DNA from: Channa striata
Lineage: Eukaryota > Chordata > Actinopteri > Anabantiformes > Channidae
Assembly (NCBI GenBank): GCA_033026295.1
Contig: CM065176.1
Location: 4,473,705 to 4,537,704, forward strand
Direction: 5' to 3'
DNA: 64,000 nt
Both the position numbers and the translations under genes were made by a program. Of this stretch, positions 1 to 10,779 are shown in pieces (within the stretch, counting starts at the first letter, position 1; each line of letters begins with the position of its first letter). The notes below the pieces were generated by a model. The model was not told where the DNA came from. It did no database searches and worked only from the letters and a program-made list of their open reading frames with translations.

Positions 1-2734
1 AGGAAGGTAGATGTACTGTGTGTGCAGGAGACGAGGTGGAAAGGCAGCAAAGCACGTAGTATTGGAGGAGGATACAAACTGTTCTACCATGGTGTGGATA
101 GGAAGAGAAACGGAGTAGGAGTGATCCTGAAGGGGGAGTTTGTGAACAATGTTCTAGAGGTGAAAAGAGTCTCAGACAGGGTGATGAGCCTAAAGCTAGA
201 AATCGAAGGTGTGATGGTGAACATAGTCAGTGGGTATGCTCCACAAGTTGGCTGTGAGTTAGAAGAGAAAGAGAGATTCTGGAGTGAGTTTGATGAGGTT
301 GTAGAGAGTATCCCTAGAGGAGAGAGAGTAGTTGTTGGAGCAGACTTCAATGGGCATGTTGGTGAGGGAAACAGAGGTGATGAGGAGGTGATGGGCAGGT
401 TTGGTGTAAAGGACAGGAATCCAGAAGGACAGATGGTAGTGGACTTTGCTAAGAGGATGGAAATGGCTGTAGTTAACACTTACTTCCAGAAGAGAGAGGA
501 ACATAGAGTGACATACAAAGTGGAGGTAGGAGTACACAGGTGGACTACATCCTATGTAGACGAGGTCATTTGAGAGAGGTTAGTGACTGTAAAGTGGTGG
601 TAGGAGAGAGTGTAGCCAGACAGCATCGCATGGTGGTGTGTAAGATGACTCTGGTGGTCAGGAAGAAGAAGAGAGGAAAGTCAGAAAAGAAGACCAAGTG
701 GTGGAAGCTAAAGAATGAAGAAACTTGTGAGGAATTCAGGCAGAAGTTGAGACAGGCTTTGTGTGGTCAGGAAGAGCTTCCAGATGATTGGGAAACTACA
801 GCAGAGGTAATCAGGGAAACAGGTAGGAAGGTGCTTGGTGTGTCATCTGGTAAGAGGAAAGATGATAAAGACACTTGGTGGTGGAATGAGGAAGTACAGG
901 ACTGCATCCAGAGGAAGAGGTTAGCTAAAAGGAAGTGGGATGTAGAAAGGACTGAGGAAAGTAGACAGGAGTACAAGGAAGTGCAGCAGAGTGAAGAGGG
1001 AGGTGGCAAAGGCCAAACAGAAAGCTTACGATGAGCTGTATGACAGGTTAGACACAAAGGAAGGAGAGAAGGACTTGTACAGGATAGCCAGACAGAGAGA
1101 TAGAGATGGGAAAGATGTGCAACAGATAAGGGTGATTAAAGACAGAGATGGAAGTGCTAACAAGCCAGGAGAGTGTGCAGAGAAGATGGAGGGAGTATTT
1201 TGAGGAGTTGATGAATGAGGAAAATGACAGGGAAAGAAGGGAGGAAGATGTGGATGTTGTGGAGCAGGAAATAGGAGAGATTAGAAAGGATGAGGTGAGG
1301 AAGGCTCTGAAAAGGATGAAGAGCGGAAAGGCTGTTGGCCCTGATGACATACCTGTGGAGGTGTGGAAGTGTCTAGGAGAGACAGCAGTGAAGTTTCTGA
1401 CAGGTCTTTTTAACAGGATTTTAGAGAGTGAGAAGATGCCTGAGGAATGGAGGAGAAGCGTTCTGGTGCCGATATTTAAGAACAAGGGTGACACGCAGAA
1501 CTGTAGCAACTATAGAGGGATAAAGCTGATGAGCCACACAATGAAGCTGTGGGAAAGAGTAGTGGAAGCCAGGCTTAGGAAGGAGGTGGAGATCTGTGAG
1601 CAGCAGTATGGTTTCATGCCCGTAAGAGCACCACTGACGCCATTTTCGCTTTCGAGGTTGTTGATGGAAAAGTACAGAGATGGTCAGAAGGAGCTGCATT
1701 GTGTCTTTGTGGATTTAGAGAAGGCGTATGACAGGGTGCCGAGGGAGGAGCTGTGGTACTGTATGAGGATGTCGGGAGTGGCAGAGAAGTACGTCAGAGT
1801 AGTTCAGGACATGTATGAGAGAAGCATGACGGTGGTGAGATGTGCAGTAGGTCAGACAGAGGAGTTCAAGGTAGAGGTGGGACTACACCAAGGATCGGCT
1901 TTGAGTCCCTTCTTGTTTGCTATGCTGATGGACAGGTTGACAGATGAGGTCAGACAGAAATCTCCCTGGACAATGATGTTTGCAGATGACATTGTGATTT
2001 GCAGTGAGAGTAGAGAGCAGGTGGAGGAACAGCTGGAGAGGTGGAGGTTTGCTCTGGAAAGAAGAGGCATGAAAGTCAGTCGTAGCAAGACAGAATACAT
2101 GTGTGTAAACGAGAGGGAGCCAGGTAGAAGTGTGAGGTTACAGGGGGCTGAGGTGAAGAAGGTGCAGGAGTTTAAGTACTTGGGGTCATCAGTTCAGTGT
2201 GATGGGGAGTGTGGAAAAGAGGTGAAGAGGCGAGTGCAGGCAGGTTGGAATGGGTGGAGGAAAGTGTCAGGAGTGTTGTGTGACAGAAGAGTGTCAGCAA
2301 GACTCAAAGGAAAGGTGTACAGGACAGTGGTGAGACCAGCTCTGCTCTATGGGTTAGAGACAGTAGCAGTGAGAAAGAGACAAGAGGCAGAGATGGAAGC
2401 AGCAGAGATGAAGATGTTGAGGTTCTCCTTAGGAGTGACAAGGTTGGACAGAATTAAGAACGAGTTCATCAGAGGGACAGCGCACGTTGCCTGTGTTAGC
2501 AACAAAGTCAGAGAGGCCAGATTGAGATGGTTTGGACATGTGCAGAGGAGGGACAGTGAATATATTGGTAGAAGGATGTTGGAGATGGAGCTGCCAGGCA
2601 AGAGGGCAAGAGGACGACCAAGGAGGAAATATATGGATGTTCTAACAGAGGACATGAGGTTAGCTGGTGTCAGAGTGGAAGATGCCCAGGATAGAGTGAA
2701 GTGGAAAAGGATGATTCGCTGTGGCGACCCCTGA
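1..2734 (+). pseudogene. Broken RTE endonuclease-reverse transcriptase ORF
   Basis: One original ORF is now read in four pieces: frame 1 from position 1 to about 520, frame 3 from about 520 to 985, frame 1 from about 990 to 1150, and frame 2 from about 1150 to the TGA at 2732. The first shift is explained by one base lost in an A run near 520, and the third by a base lost near 1151. A further pair of opposite one-base indels (about 1621 and 1651) leaves roughly ten codons in the wrong frame inside the RT domain without breaking the ORF. No promoter belongs to it here. The endonuclease N-terminus is cut by the window edge. Confidence 0.88.
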
Positions 2735-2764
2735 TGGGAAAAGCCGAAAGAGTAGTAGTAGTAG
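1..2764 (+). mobile_element. RTE-clade non-LTR retrotransposon (LINE), 3' part
   Basis: A LINE that starts before the window. It reads from an AP-endonuclease domain (QETRW near position 49, GADFNGHVG near 343) into a reverse transcriptase with the palm motifs FVDLEKAYDRV (about 1709) and FADDIV (about 1978), then a C-terminal segment rich in basic residues (RGRPRRK, about 2610). A single endonuclease-RT ORF with a FADD box, a very short 3' UTR after the stop at 2732-2734, and a terminal AGT-type trinucleotide run (about 2750-2764) are RTE-clade hallmarks. The catalytic aspartates are intact but the ORF is frameshifted, so the copy is not autonomous. The 5' end and the upstream target-site duplication lie outside the window. 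Clade assignment is from family knowledge. Confidence 0.93.
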
Positions 2765-3126
2765 ATATATATTTTTAAATTGCATAAAGACCACTAAAAA
2801 TTCACATATATTTGCAGACTTGTCCACAGTAGCCATCCCCAGTCACAGTATCTCAATGTGTAGGCCAAGTGGTGAGTTGGAGAGGGATTACGATATACGA
2901 TAATTCAAAATAAAAAACTGAACAATATTTTAACGCCTTACAAATGTGAACATATGATTGTCTTTAGTTTACTATAAAATGAGCACTGCACTAACCACAA
3001 TTATTTTACAGTACAAACTATTGTTCTGAGGACTATGTTTTACGTGAAAACCATACAGCAAAAAGGAGCTAAATTACAATAAACTGAAAATCACTCAGAA
3101 GGCTGAGTTTTTAAAAAAGTACTTAC
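2765..3126. other. AT-rich sequence 3' of the LINE, no gene seen
   Basis: About 360 bases of AT-rich DNA with short A and T runs. I see no ORF with coding character, RNA gene or recognisable repeat. No AATAAA or ATTAAA is visible on the minus strand, which matters because a candidate minus-strand exon ends just above at 3127. Confidence 0.5.
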
Positions 3127-3261
3127 TTATAGGAGACATGGGGTATTCTTGACGACAGGGATCCCGTTGACCTGCTGTCTCTTCTTAGAATCAGAGGTTG
3201 TGTAAGGAAAGGATTTTCCATGCTGCACAATCTCTCTTTGCTTCTCAGATGGGAATTCAGC
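3127..3261 (-). CDS. Candidate minus-strand exon D, unidentified gene
   Basis: On the minus strand a pyrimidine-rich tract and AAG acceptor precede position 3261, and a perfect GTAAGT donor follows 3127 (plus-strand ACTTAC at 3121-3126). The 135-nt block is symmetric. One frame is open throughout (incoming phase 2, containing RRDSRSTGSLSSRIPHVSY). A second frame has more coding-like codon use (AEFPSEKQREIVQHGK...) but meets TAA exactly at the donor. I do not recognise the protein in either frame. The phase-2 reading links to candidate exon C at 9768-9828. It could be a chance ORF. Confidence 0.3.
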   Translation of the reverse strand, partial: AEFPSEKQREIVQHGKSFPYTTSDSKKRQQVNGIPVVKNTPCLL

Positions 3262-3384
3262 CTTGAATAAGAAGCACAACAGTGTAAGACAAACATATGC
3301 TAACAGAGACATTAATTGGCATTCTGAGAAATACATACAACACAATACATACAAATTAATGATTTCACTTACTGACACGTAATT

Positions 3385-3460
3385 GTCTATACATCCATTA
3401 TCTGAAAGTGCTCATCCTGCTCAGCGTTGCTGCGGAGGCTTTACCAGCTGTTCTACCGAC
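3385..3460 (+). repeat. Degraded fish dispersed repeat (CATCCATTATCTG type)
   Basis: The stretch containing CATCCATTATCTG, then a GCTCATCCTGCTCAG-like segment, resembles a motif scattered widely in teleost genomes in which a TATCTG block is followed by CTTATCCTG and a GGTCGCGG-like block. It is diverged and short. The family name is not certain. Confidence 0.35.
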
Positions 3461-3599
3461 GATAAAATGTCATTGACCCGAGTTACTCTAGGATGTCATA
3501 GCAGTCCTTCACCACCCGAGGGCAAAGTAGGACAAAACATGTCAGGGAAACAATCTGTTATAAGTGGTTTAAAATGAGAAGCAGAGTGAAAAAAATTAG

Positions 3600-5060
3600 G
3601 AGAGAAGCAATGGGTGTTTTACAATAGTAGACATTTTAATGCAGAAAATAAAATTTTTAGAAGAAAACGTAAAATATACTGCATTAAGTAGTTTTTTTTT
3701 ATTTAGAAGGACTCGTATAGGGTTTGCGTATTCAAATAGCAAAGGCCATGTTTTCTTTCATTTTTGAGCCTGTCTGAAGGATGGAACATGTATGCATCAA
3801 AAAATTCTCTGTTTGACTTTATGTGCCATATTTTAAGGTCCATGCTTTTAATCTTTTTGAGTTCCAGTGTTTCATGCTGATGCCTCTATCTAGTAAAACT
3901 CTTATCATTTTATTTCCACATCAACCCCACGGAGAAAAGTGAACAAAATAACATATGTGTTTAAAGATGTAATTAAAATTACATGTTATAACAAATATTT
4001 AAAAAAGTTAAAACAGCTTCACTTAATTATAGGACTGTATTCACTCCTCAAAGCTGCCACTGGGGTTTACTGTAGAGTCCTGAAGGATGGTCCACAGACT
4101 CACTTCACCAACAATCAATTTGAAGAGGTCCATATAAATAAATGAAGAAGTTTAAAAAAAATACTGAGTTCAAAGTCACAATCACATTCTTGTGAGGGTT
4201 TACTAATAATCTAAAAGGCTACTTTTTATAGGCCGAATAGACATATAGACATATGATCTGATATATTACATGGCTGCTTTGCTGTTACTGGTTTGTATAA
4301 GTTAAATGCTGACAGAGGAAAATCAACTGGACTGTGGAAATTTACCCAAACCCACGTTTAACGCACAGGCTCAAAGCGTCAACTCGTCTCGTCAAGGTAC
4401 TGAGGGACAAACACTACGGTACCGGACATGATAAAAACGTAATTTCAAAATAAAAGTAGGTCTTAAAAACTCGAATTAAACTGGTAGACGTGCTGCTTTT
4501 TAAAATAAAATGTTTTATTAAATGATCGTTTAACGGCTTACAGTCTAGAATTGATACAAAACAAAATAGACTTGTAAAACTATATAACTGGGACTTTTTT
4601 TTAAGAGTAAATCAATGTGAGAAGTGTGTGCAATTATGTCGACAATACATTTGTGTCTTACATTACCATTTTATGTTGTGCTGGCTAAAAATAAAAACAA
4701 TAAATCTTTTTAATGTGTAGCGTTTGAAAATTGGTCTTAGATTGTTGCAATTAAAATCACTGTGCTTAAATGCTGCATGGACAATGAATATAACAAAATT
4801 TGAAAACTTTAAGATATGGAGTGAGAAAATGCTAATTAGCGTATTAGCCAGTTAGATAGCTTAGCTAGCTTTCCTGAAGGAATTTAACAGGTTATGGGTT
4901 TAATGACTTGTCTGTTTATTTTCTCCAAAACAAAAAATATTGATATTCTGTATCTGTGTATATACTTGTCTCGTTGCTTTTTCTAAGTAATTAAAAAAAG
5001 GACATATTAGTTTTCAGCCTGTCTCATTAAAGGCAACAATAATCAGTTTATTCTTTAACG
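3600..5060. other. AT-rich upstream region, no gene seen
   Basis: AT-rich sequence with several short A runs and no ORF showing coding periodicity. I recognise no repeat or RNA gene. It separates the LINE and candidate minus-strand exon D from the CpG-rich block at 5.1 kb. Confidence 0.5.
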
Positions 5061-5089
5061 CGTTGATAGGGAGTTCTATTGTTGAACAC

Positions 5090-5112
5090 GGTAACCGGAA
5101 GTTGCACTTCCT
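5090..5112. promoter_or_regulatory. Paired inverted ETS-like sites (candidate promoter)
   Basis: CCGGAAGT at about 5095-5102 matches the ETS/GABP core. An ACTTCC on the opposite orientation follows within a few bases (about 5106-5111), forming an inverted pair. The pair sits just upstream of the CpG-rich putative first exon, and ETS sites of this form are common at CpG-island promoters. The role is inferred. Confidence 0.4.
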
Positions 5113-5329
5113 TGTAGTCGGACTTGACTCATGGCTCCGAGCTTTGGATGGACTGTCACAATTGGAGCTTTCATTTAAGGAGCAGGTCGCCGGAGGAGAA
5201 GCTCAACGCTCACATGAACGTGTTCACCAACCTGCGCAGACGGTTTGTTGCTTGTGGTAGCGGCGTGTTGCGGACAAATCCCGGTGGACTGGAGCGGGAC
5301 CGCAGCGTTTTCCTCGGCCGACTCTCCGG
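5113..5329 (+). other. mical2: Putative non-coding first exon of mical2 with CpG-rich promoter
   Basis: A CpG-rich block in AT-rich surroundings ends at a good splice donor (CTCCGG then GTGAGTAG; GT at 5330-5331). There is no long ORF with family similarity. The only upstream reading frame noted is 15 codons from ATG 5131 to TAA 5178. It lies on the same strand as mical2, whose first coding exon has a strong acceptor at 22641 with 123 nt of untranslated sequence before the ATG, so an upstream non-coding exon is required. This block is the best candidate I see. The transcription start is not determined, and an alternative is a promoter for an unknown transcript. Confidence 0.45.
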
Positions 5330-5515
5330 GTGAGTAGCTGACCGCGGCACTTTGCGTGAGGAACGGTTCCGACATGACACCAGGCTCACGCTCACTGGGA
5401 AACGGTTTAGTTTTTTGTCCGGATGTAGATGTTGTTTGAAACTGTTGGACTTCGCTGCTGTTGAAACATTTCTGACTGCCTGTTTGTGTGAGATGCAACA
5501 GGTGAGGCGACAGGC

Positions 5516-5517
<2 letters not shown>

Positions 5518-5561
<44 letters not shown>
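5518..5561. repeat. (CA)n microsatellite
   Basis: An uninterrupted CA dinucleotide array of about 20 units. It creates spurious Cys/Val ORFs on the minus strand. Confidence 0.95.
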
Positions 5562-5562
<1 letters not shown>

Positions 5563-6654
5563 GTTTAATGGTCAATACAAGAGCGGCTTCACTGAATGAT
5601 GAGACATAGAAAACTGTCATCTCTCATTAGTATCACTTTTTGATAGACATGAACCTGCTGACAAACAGTGTTACGGTTAGTTTGTAGGTTATGAACGCCA
5701 CGTCACGATCAAATCTATCATTATCGATCAGCTCTAATCTACAAATTAAAAAAAGTGAAAATGAAGGTAAGTGTGATTTTTACCCCCAGTATGTTGTGCT
5801 TGTTCGGTATAGAAGGAGACGGGTCGGACATGATTGTATCTCACGGCACACACTCTTTGCTGAAGCAGGCTATACACATAATACAATCTGCAAACACAAA
5901 AATATCATTAACCAGGTCCTAACGTAAGAAAATAGTCGCACTTTCCATTTTATGAGGTATGCCTTGCTATAACTGATGCATCCTACATCATTCAAGTTTT
6001 GCAGTAGCTTCTCTAGAGAAATTTCTTGCAGGATTACTGATTGCATCAGTTTTAGTAAGTTGTTTCTAATGAACTGGTGGGTGTACGTGTGTTTCCCCTG
6101 CTCATTTTTGGCTTATTAAGTGTGTAGCAAGCAGCTTCACGTCCTCAGAGACCTGAAATCCAGTCAGGCAGAGAGCCCCAGCTCATCTTAGAATCTCCAG
6201 AAGGTGCGGCCTCATGTTTCAGTAGTGAGATGAAGTTCGTGTCAGACCTACACAAGCAGAATATCTGGCCATATAGTGATCCTGGACTTTAGGACGGACA
6301 ACTGCCAAGCAGCTATTAGTTCCCGCGAACATGTTTTAATTGCTCCATTCACACTGTATTCATGGATTGTGGATTTCAGGTGAATAAGTATAAAGCAGAG
6401 CAAGTAGCTTACAATCCCCGGTATACTGAGCACTGGTAAATATAAAGGACTAGCTGGTCAGAGTTCCAGCATTTAGCTTAATCTCTGCTAATGGGGAAAT
6501 GTTTTAAAAGGGGGTCAGCAGAAAAAAAAGGGCTTGTAGTACCAAGTTGCTGCAGATTTCACAATATACATAGTCTTTGAACTACATTTAATTTTCTATT
6601 GCTTAAGAAATTCTGCAAACATCAGCGTTTTCAACGAAACGCCATACTAAAACA

Positions 6655-7030
6655 TTTCAATTCAATTCAACTTTATTTATATAGCGCCAATTTACAACAA
6701 GGTCATCTCAAGGCACTTGACATAATAAAGTCAAGACTATACAAACATTTAAAGCAAACCCAACAAATCCCCCTTGAGCAGCCATAGGCAACAGTGGAGA
6801 GGAAAAACTCCCTTTACCGGAAGAAACCTCCAGCAGAACCAGGCTCAGGGTGGGCGGCCATCTGGCTTGACCAGTTGGGCTGAGTGGAAAGTTTAGAGAG
6901 AGAAAAGAAAAGAACAGAAAGCAACAACAAAACATTGGGCAGGTTAGTGGGACCAGTAGCTGCGCACTGGAGGAAACACAACGCCAAATTCGGGGACACC
7001 TGAGATTTCAAGAGGGACATTTCAAGTTTC
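6655..7030 (+). repeat. Teleost dispersed repeat (TTTATTTATATAGCGCC family), longer copy
   Basis: It begins with CAATTCAA and CTTTATTTATATAGCGCC, followed by ATCTCAAGGCAC, GGAAAAACTCCC, GAAGAAACCTCCAGCAG, AACCAGGCTCAGG and GGGACACCTGA. This order of blocks is very common in percomorph fish genomes. A second copy lies at 24836-25085 in the same orientation. The encoded peptides are not conserved genes. I cannot give a firm family name. Confidence 0.75.
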
Positions 7031-10000
7031 TCCATTGGCTTTAGTGTACAAATGTCAAGAGAAAAAATGAAAGGATACCTCGAGCAGTTCTTTTAGAATA
7101 AAGAAACGTTATTGTATATATACTGATTGTATATGTGTGTCTGGTAGCTGTGTTTTAATAGTTTTTGGACAAAAATGGAGGTTTATGGCACAGAAAATTT
7201 ATTTTAGTAAGTGAATCATCCTTTTAGCCTATTTGGAAACCTCAGCTTTCTGTATGCTGGTGTATGATTAGGTCAAATGATGCTAAATTTAGGGGCAAAA
7301 CTGAGCTGTTCTCTTAATGTCTGCTGTCTGCACAGAACAATGAAATTGTAGTTCAGAGGAAAACTAGTGTGTGAAATACAATATCTCCTCACACTCCACG
7401 CTTGCCCCATTAAAATGTTTTGGGGAAATTTAGACATTAATCCCATTAGTAGAGCAACAAATAGGAAATGTTATTACGTTTGTCAGTCACGCTTAATTTG
7501 ATGCACTGTAAAGTGACAGACATTAAGAGGAAATTGCTGAGGCTGCATGGAGTGCAGACACCACAGCTACTATTATTACTACTTCTTTTTGAAGAGAAGT
7601 CCTCCATGACTAATATGTACATGAGGAAGTAAAAGGAATGTTACAATATGCCAGCCCATAATAAGTGCCAGGTGTTAAAACACAGGATGATACTGAACAG
7701 TGACTTGGTAAGTGGATAAGGCAATCTGATAATGATGATATAAAGAATAGAGCATTAATTTGGCATTCATTTTGATGCCAACAGTTTTGGGGTGGGCAGT
7801 TCAGGCCTAAAACCCTATCACATTATTTTACATCATTTTGCATTAACACAAATTAAAAATGGTACCAATTTAAAATAAAAAACAGTAAGAAGTCACATCA
7901 GTATAGAGTGTTGAGAACTGTACAAATGCAAACAGTGATTCAAAAATAAAGAAAAAAGGCCACGATCAAGTACTAGATGGGAAATTTACGTTTATATTTA
8001 CAATTGACAATTGGCAGATGCATTTAACCAGTAAAGCAAGCTGTGTCACGGAGAGGAGATTGAAAACAAAGTGCCGGGGGACAAAATTATTTTATAAGTT
8101 TTATAAGTCACAAGTACTAGATAAGAAAGGATAGTAGAGCAGATTAAACATAATATGAATAAAAATGTCTTTCACAGCACATTGAATAGCTTATTGTCCA
8201 TAGTTTGGACTGGCATCAATTTGTTCCAGTGATAAATCTTCTTTGTAATAGGGAAAACTGCTGGCACATCTGTAATGATGTCCTTTGCAGGTTGGTCATG
8301 AAACAGATTTGTTTCATGCTTCCACCCTATGTTGTTAGCAGTTTCTGACACTGCTTATGAGTCACAGGTGTTTTGATTCATATGTGATTTGTTGCTCATT
8401 TCTGAATGACACAGAAATGAGCAAATAGTTTCTTCTCACACACTGGAAGAAACTAAAGAGTTTCTCTCAGTGTTTGAGCTTAACTTGGCACCATGCTTGT
8501 TTGTAGGCTCTTTGAGTTGCCCGTGTGAGGATGTGTCATCATATGTAATGATTTGGCTTTACCTTTAAACTCATATTTAATAAAACATTTGCAGCATTAA
8601 AATGTACTGTATTAACATGCCTTGTTCACGTTTGGACTGGGCCACACACAGGTGACCTACAGTATAGGCTGTAATGTCCTTGAACGCATTCTGTGTATAT
8701 ATAGTACATGTCAGAAGGTTTGGAAGTACAGTGGTGTTAGGGTGGGCAGTGCAACCCCTAAATTTTCTGTCAGTGGACCAGCTGGATCTATGATTGTATG
8801 ACAGTGTGTTCAGATGGAGGTCTTGTGGTGAGTTGGTGCTTTTTCTTTGTATAAATAGTTATGTTATGTACATTCAGTTTTTAGTAAAGTAGGAGTTTTG
8901 TGAGCTGAATGTAAATAAGCCATAATTTCCTGTTTTTAGGAATGAATTGGTTTGAGCAGATGTGCGGTCGACATTATTGTGGAAACTCCAGAGAACAGCT
9001 AGTGTTGCCATGTGAGTGACTGCACAGGAAAGAAGCACTCATGTTTTTCAATTTTTGGTTTTCTCATATTGCTCACAAAAAAAGGATTTAATTGAATTCT
9101 TTGAATATATTGCCCAGCCCTAGTTCTGATACTTTTAAAGTTCCGTATCAGTACTGTCACTTATGCTTGATCAGCAGTTAACATGGAAGCAGTGGCTGGC
9201 TGTCAATGTCATAGTTTGTGGAAATATTGGATCAAAGCACTGGTTTTACCTTTGGGCATAATACTAGCACTAGCAAAATGAAGATGTGAATTAAAAAATA
9301 CCCTTGAAAATTGATCACAGATTAACACTACCTGCACTTTGATTTTCTTCATAGCTTTACAGAATGAATGCTACAATATGTAAATGAACCATGGAGTAGT
9401 GTACGGCACAGTGAAGTCTCATGGGGATCCTAAGTTTGAAGGTAAAGGGATGCACATGGCTTGTCTTCACATGCAAATAATGTTTAGTTCACTGCCCTGC
9501 AAACGTTTTGTGGCATCAGAAGCTTCTGTCACCGCAATCCAAGCCAAATTACAGTAACTACTCTGTGTGGCCATCAGCTGTGTATGTTGGTATTTGAATG
9601 ACACCACAGTTCGTCTCATCTGTCTCATTTTATTGTTTGTGACCCTGATAGAGATTCATTGCAAATTGTAACAAAATGAAATATCAGACATTTGTATACA
9701 GATTTTTTTTCAGTTTTTCCTGCTGCCATGCCACCAATCCCAGACATTTCATGTCGCCGCTTCCTACTTATCTGTACCATGGTGCCCAGGGGGCCATAAA
9801 GACAAGCCGTTGCACAGGCTGTCATTTCCTGGAATAAGTGGTTGAATTAAAAGGGGTCTCAGTCCAGAGAGAGACAGGAAGACAAAAATACACCAGGGGC
9901 CTGAACGTCACTGGCTATCCAGAGGGGCTACTGTCAGATGAGAAAGGGCAAGTTAAGCTTCAGTATGTCAGAGGATTTTCTAAAGGTTGTGTTTAAGACC

Positions 10001-10735
10001 AATATTTGTTGCCATGAGTCTTTGCAGCTGTAAAGATTTTTTTCAACCAAAACTTTATTGGTTAGGTTCAGAAGGCTAGGAACATGGAGAGCCCTGAGGT
10101 CTGTTTGGCCAGGTTATACATATTGTCTGATGGTCCAAGGGTCAAATCCTTAATACCTTGCCAAATCCTATACTTCTCAAGCATATGGGGACACAAGGGC
10201 CAAATCCCACCTAATAAGGTGAAATTATCAAATTTAATATGGGCTGGGTTATCAAGATAGTAAATGTTTTAATTGTTCCTTACAGTACCTAGAAAATCTG
10301 AGTGTTGGTAAGGATTTACTACTGATCTGTATCTCCAGGTGCTGATATGTGATATTTGGCCCATGCAAACAAGTGGTTGGCTTCTATATTCAAGATGCCC
10401 TTATACTTATGTAACTGTGTACTGCAGTTTCTGTTTCATGTGGATATAACGTGTGGGATATAATAACACAACTGCCTAAAAGTTGTAGGCCTAGCCCTGC
10501 TTCAGACATCTACGACAAGTGGTGTTAATACTGTGAGGCTTAAGGGTTTGATTTCAGGGCTCACATGCACCAAATGGAGCCTGTCCCAGTCCAACTGAAC
10601 ATATGGCATTGAAGCCAAAGCTACTCTAGTCTGTGTTGTAAGAGTAAAGCCTGACTGACAATCGCAGTCTTAAGCTCATGTTTAGTCCTGAAAATCCAGG
10701 TTCTCCTCTTGGACTGATTATGGAGATAGGTGGAA
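7030..10735. other. Intron 1 / 5' region, repeat remnants only
   Basis: AT-rich DNA without a recognised gene apart from the candidate exon at 9768-9828. A GGCAGATGC-containing stretch near 8010-8040 looks like a decayed L2 3' end. A segment at 8979-9035 (ACTCCAGAGAACAGCT) recurs at about 13780-13825. Confidence 0.45.
9768..9828 (-). CDS. Candidate minus-strand exon C, unidentified gene
   Basis: The minus strand has a CACTTATTCCAG acceptor before 9828. With incoming phase 1 the exon reads NDSLCNGLSLWPPGHHGTD and leaves in phase 2 at a GTAGGA donor after 9768. The phases agree with candidate exons B (17869) and D (3261). A different frame of the same stretch is also open, so the frame choice depends on the gene model. 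No protein family recognised. Confidence 0.22.
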
Positions 10736-10736
10736 G

Positions 10737-10738
<2 letters not shown>

Positions 10739-10779
<41 letters not shown>
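10739..10779. repeat. (GT)n microsatellite
   Basis: About 20 GT units, uninterrupted. Confidence 0.95.

Noticed and set aside
5175..5620. Minus-strand ORFs of 127 and 136 codons with poly-Cys/Val
   Set aside because: They are produced by translation of the (CA)n array and the antisense of the CpG-rich exon; no family similarity.
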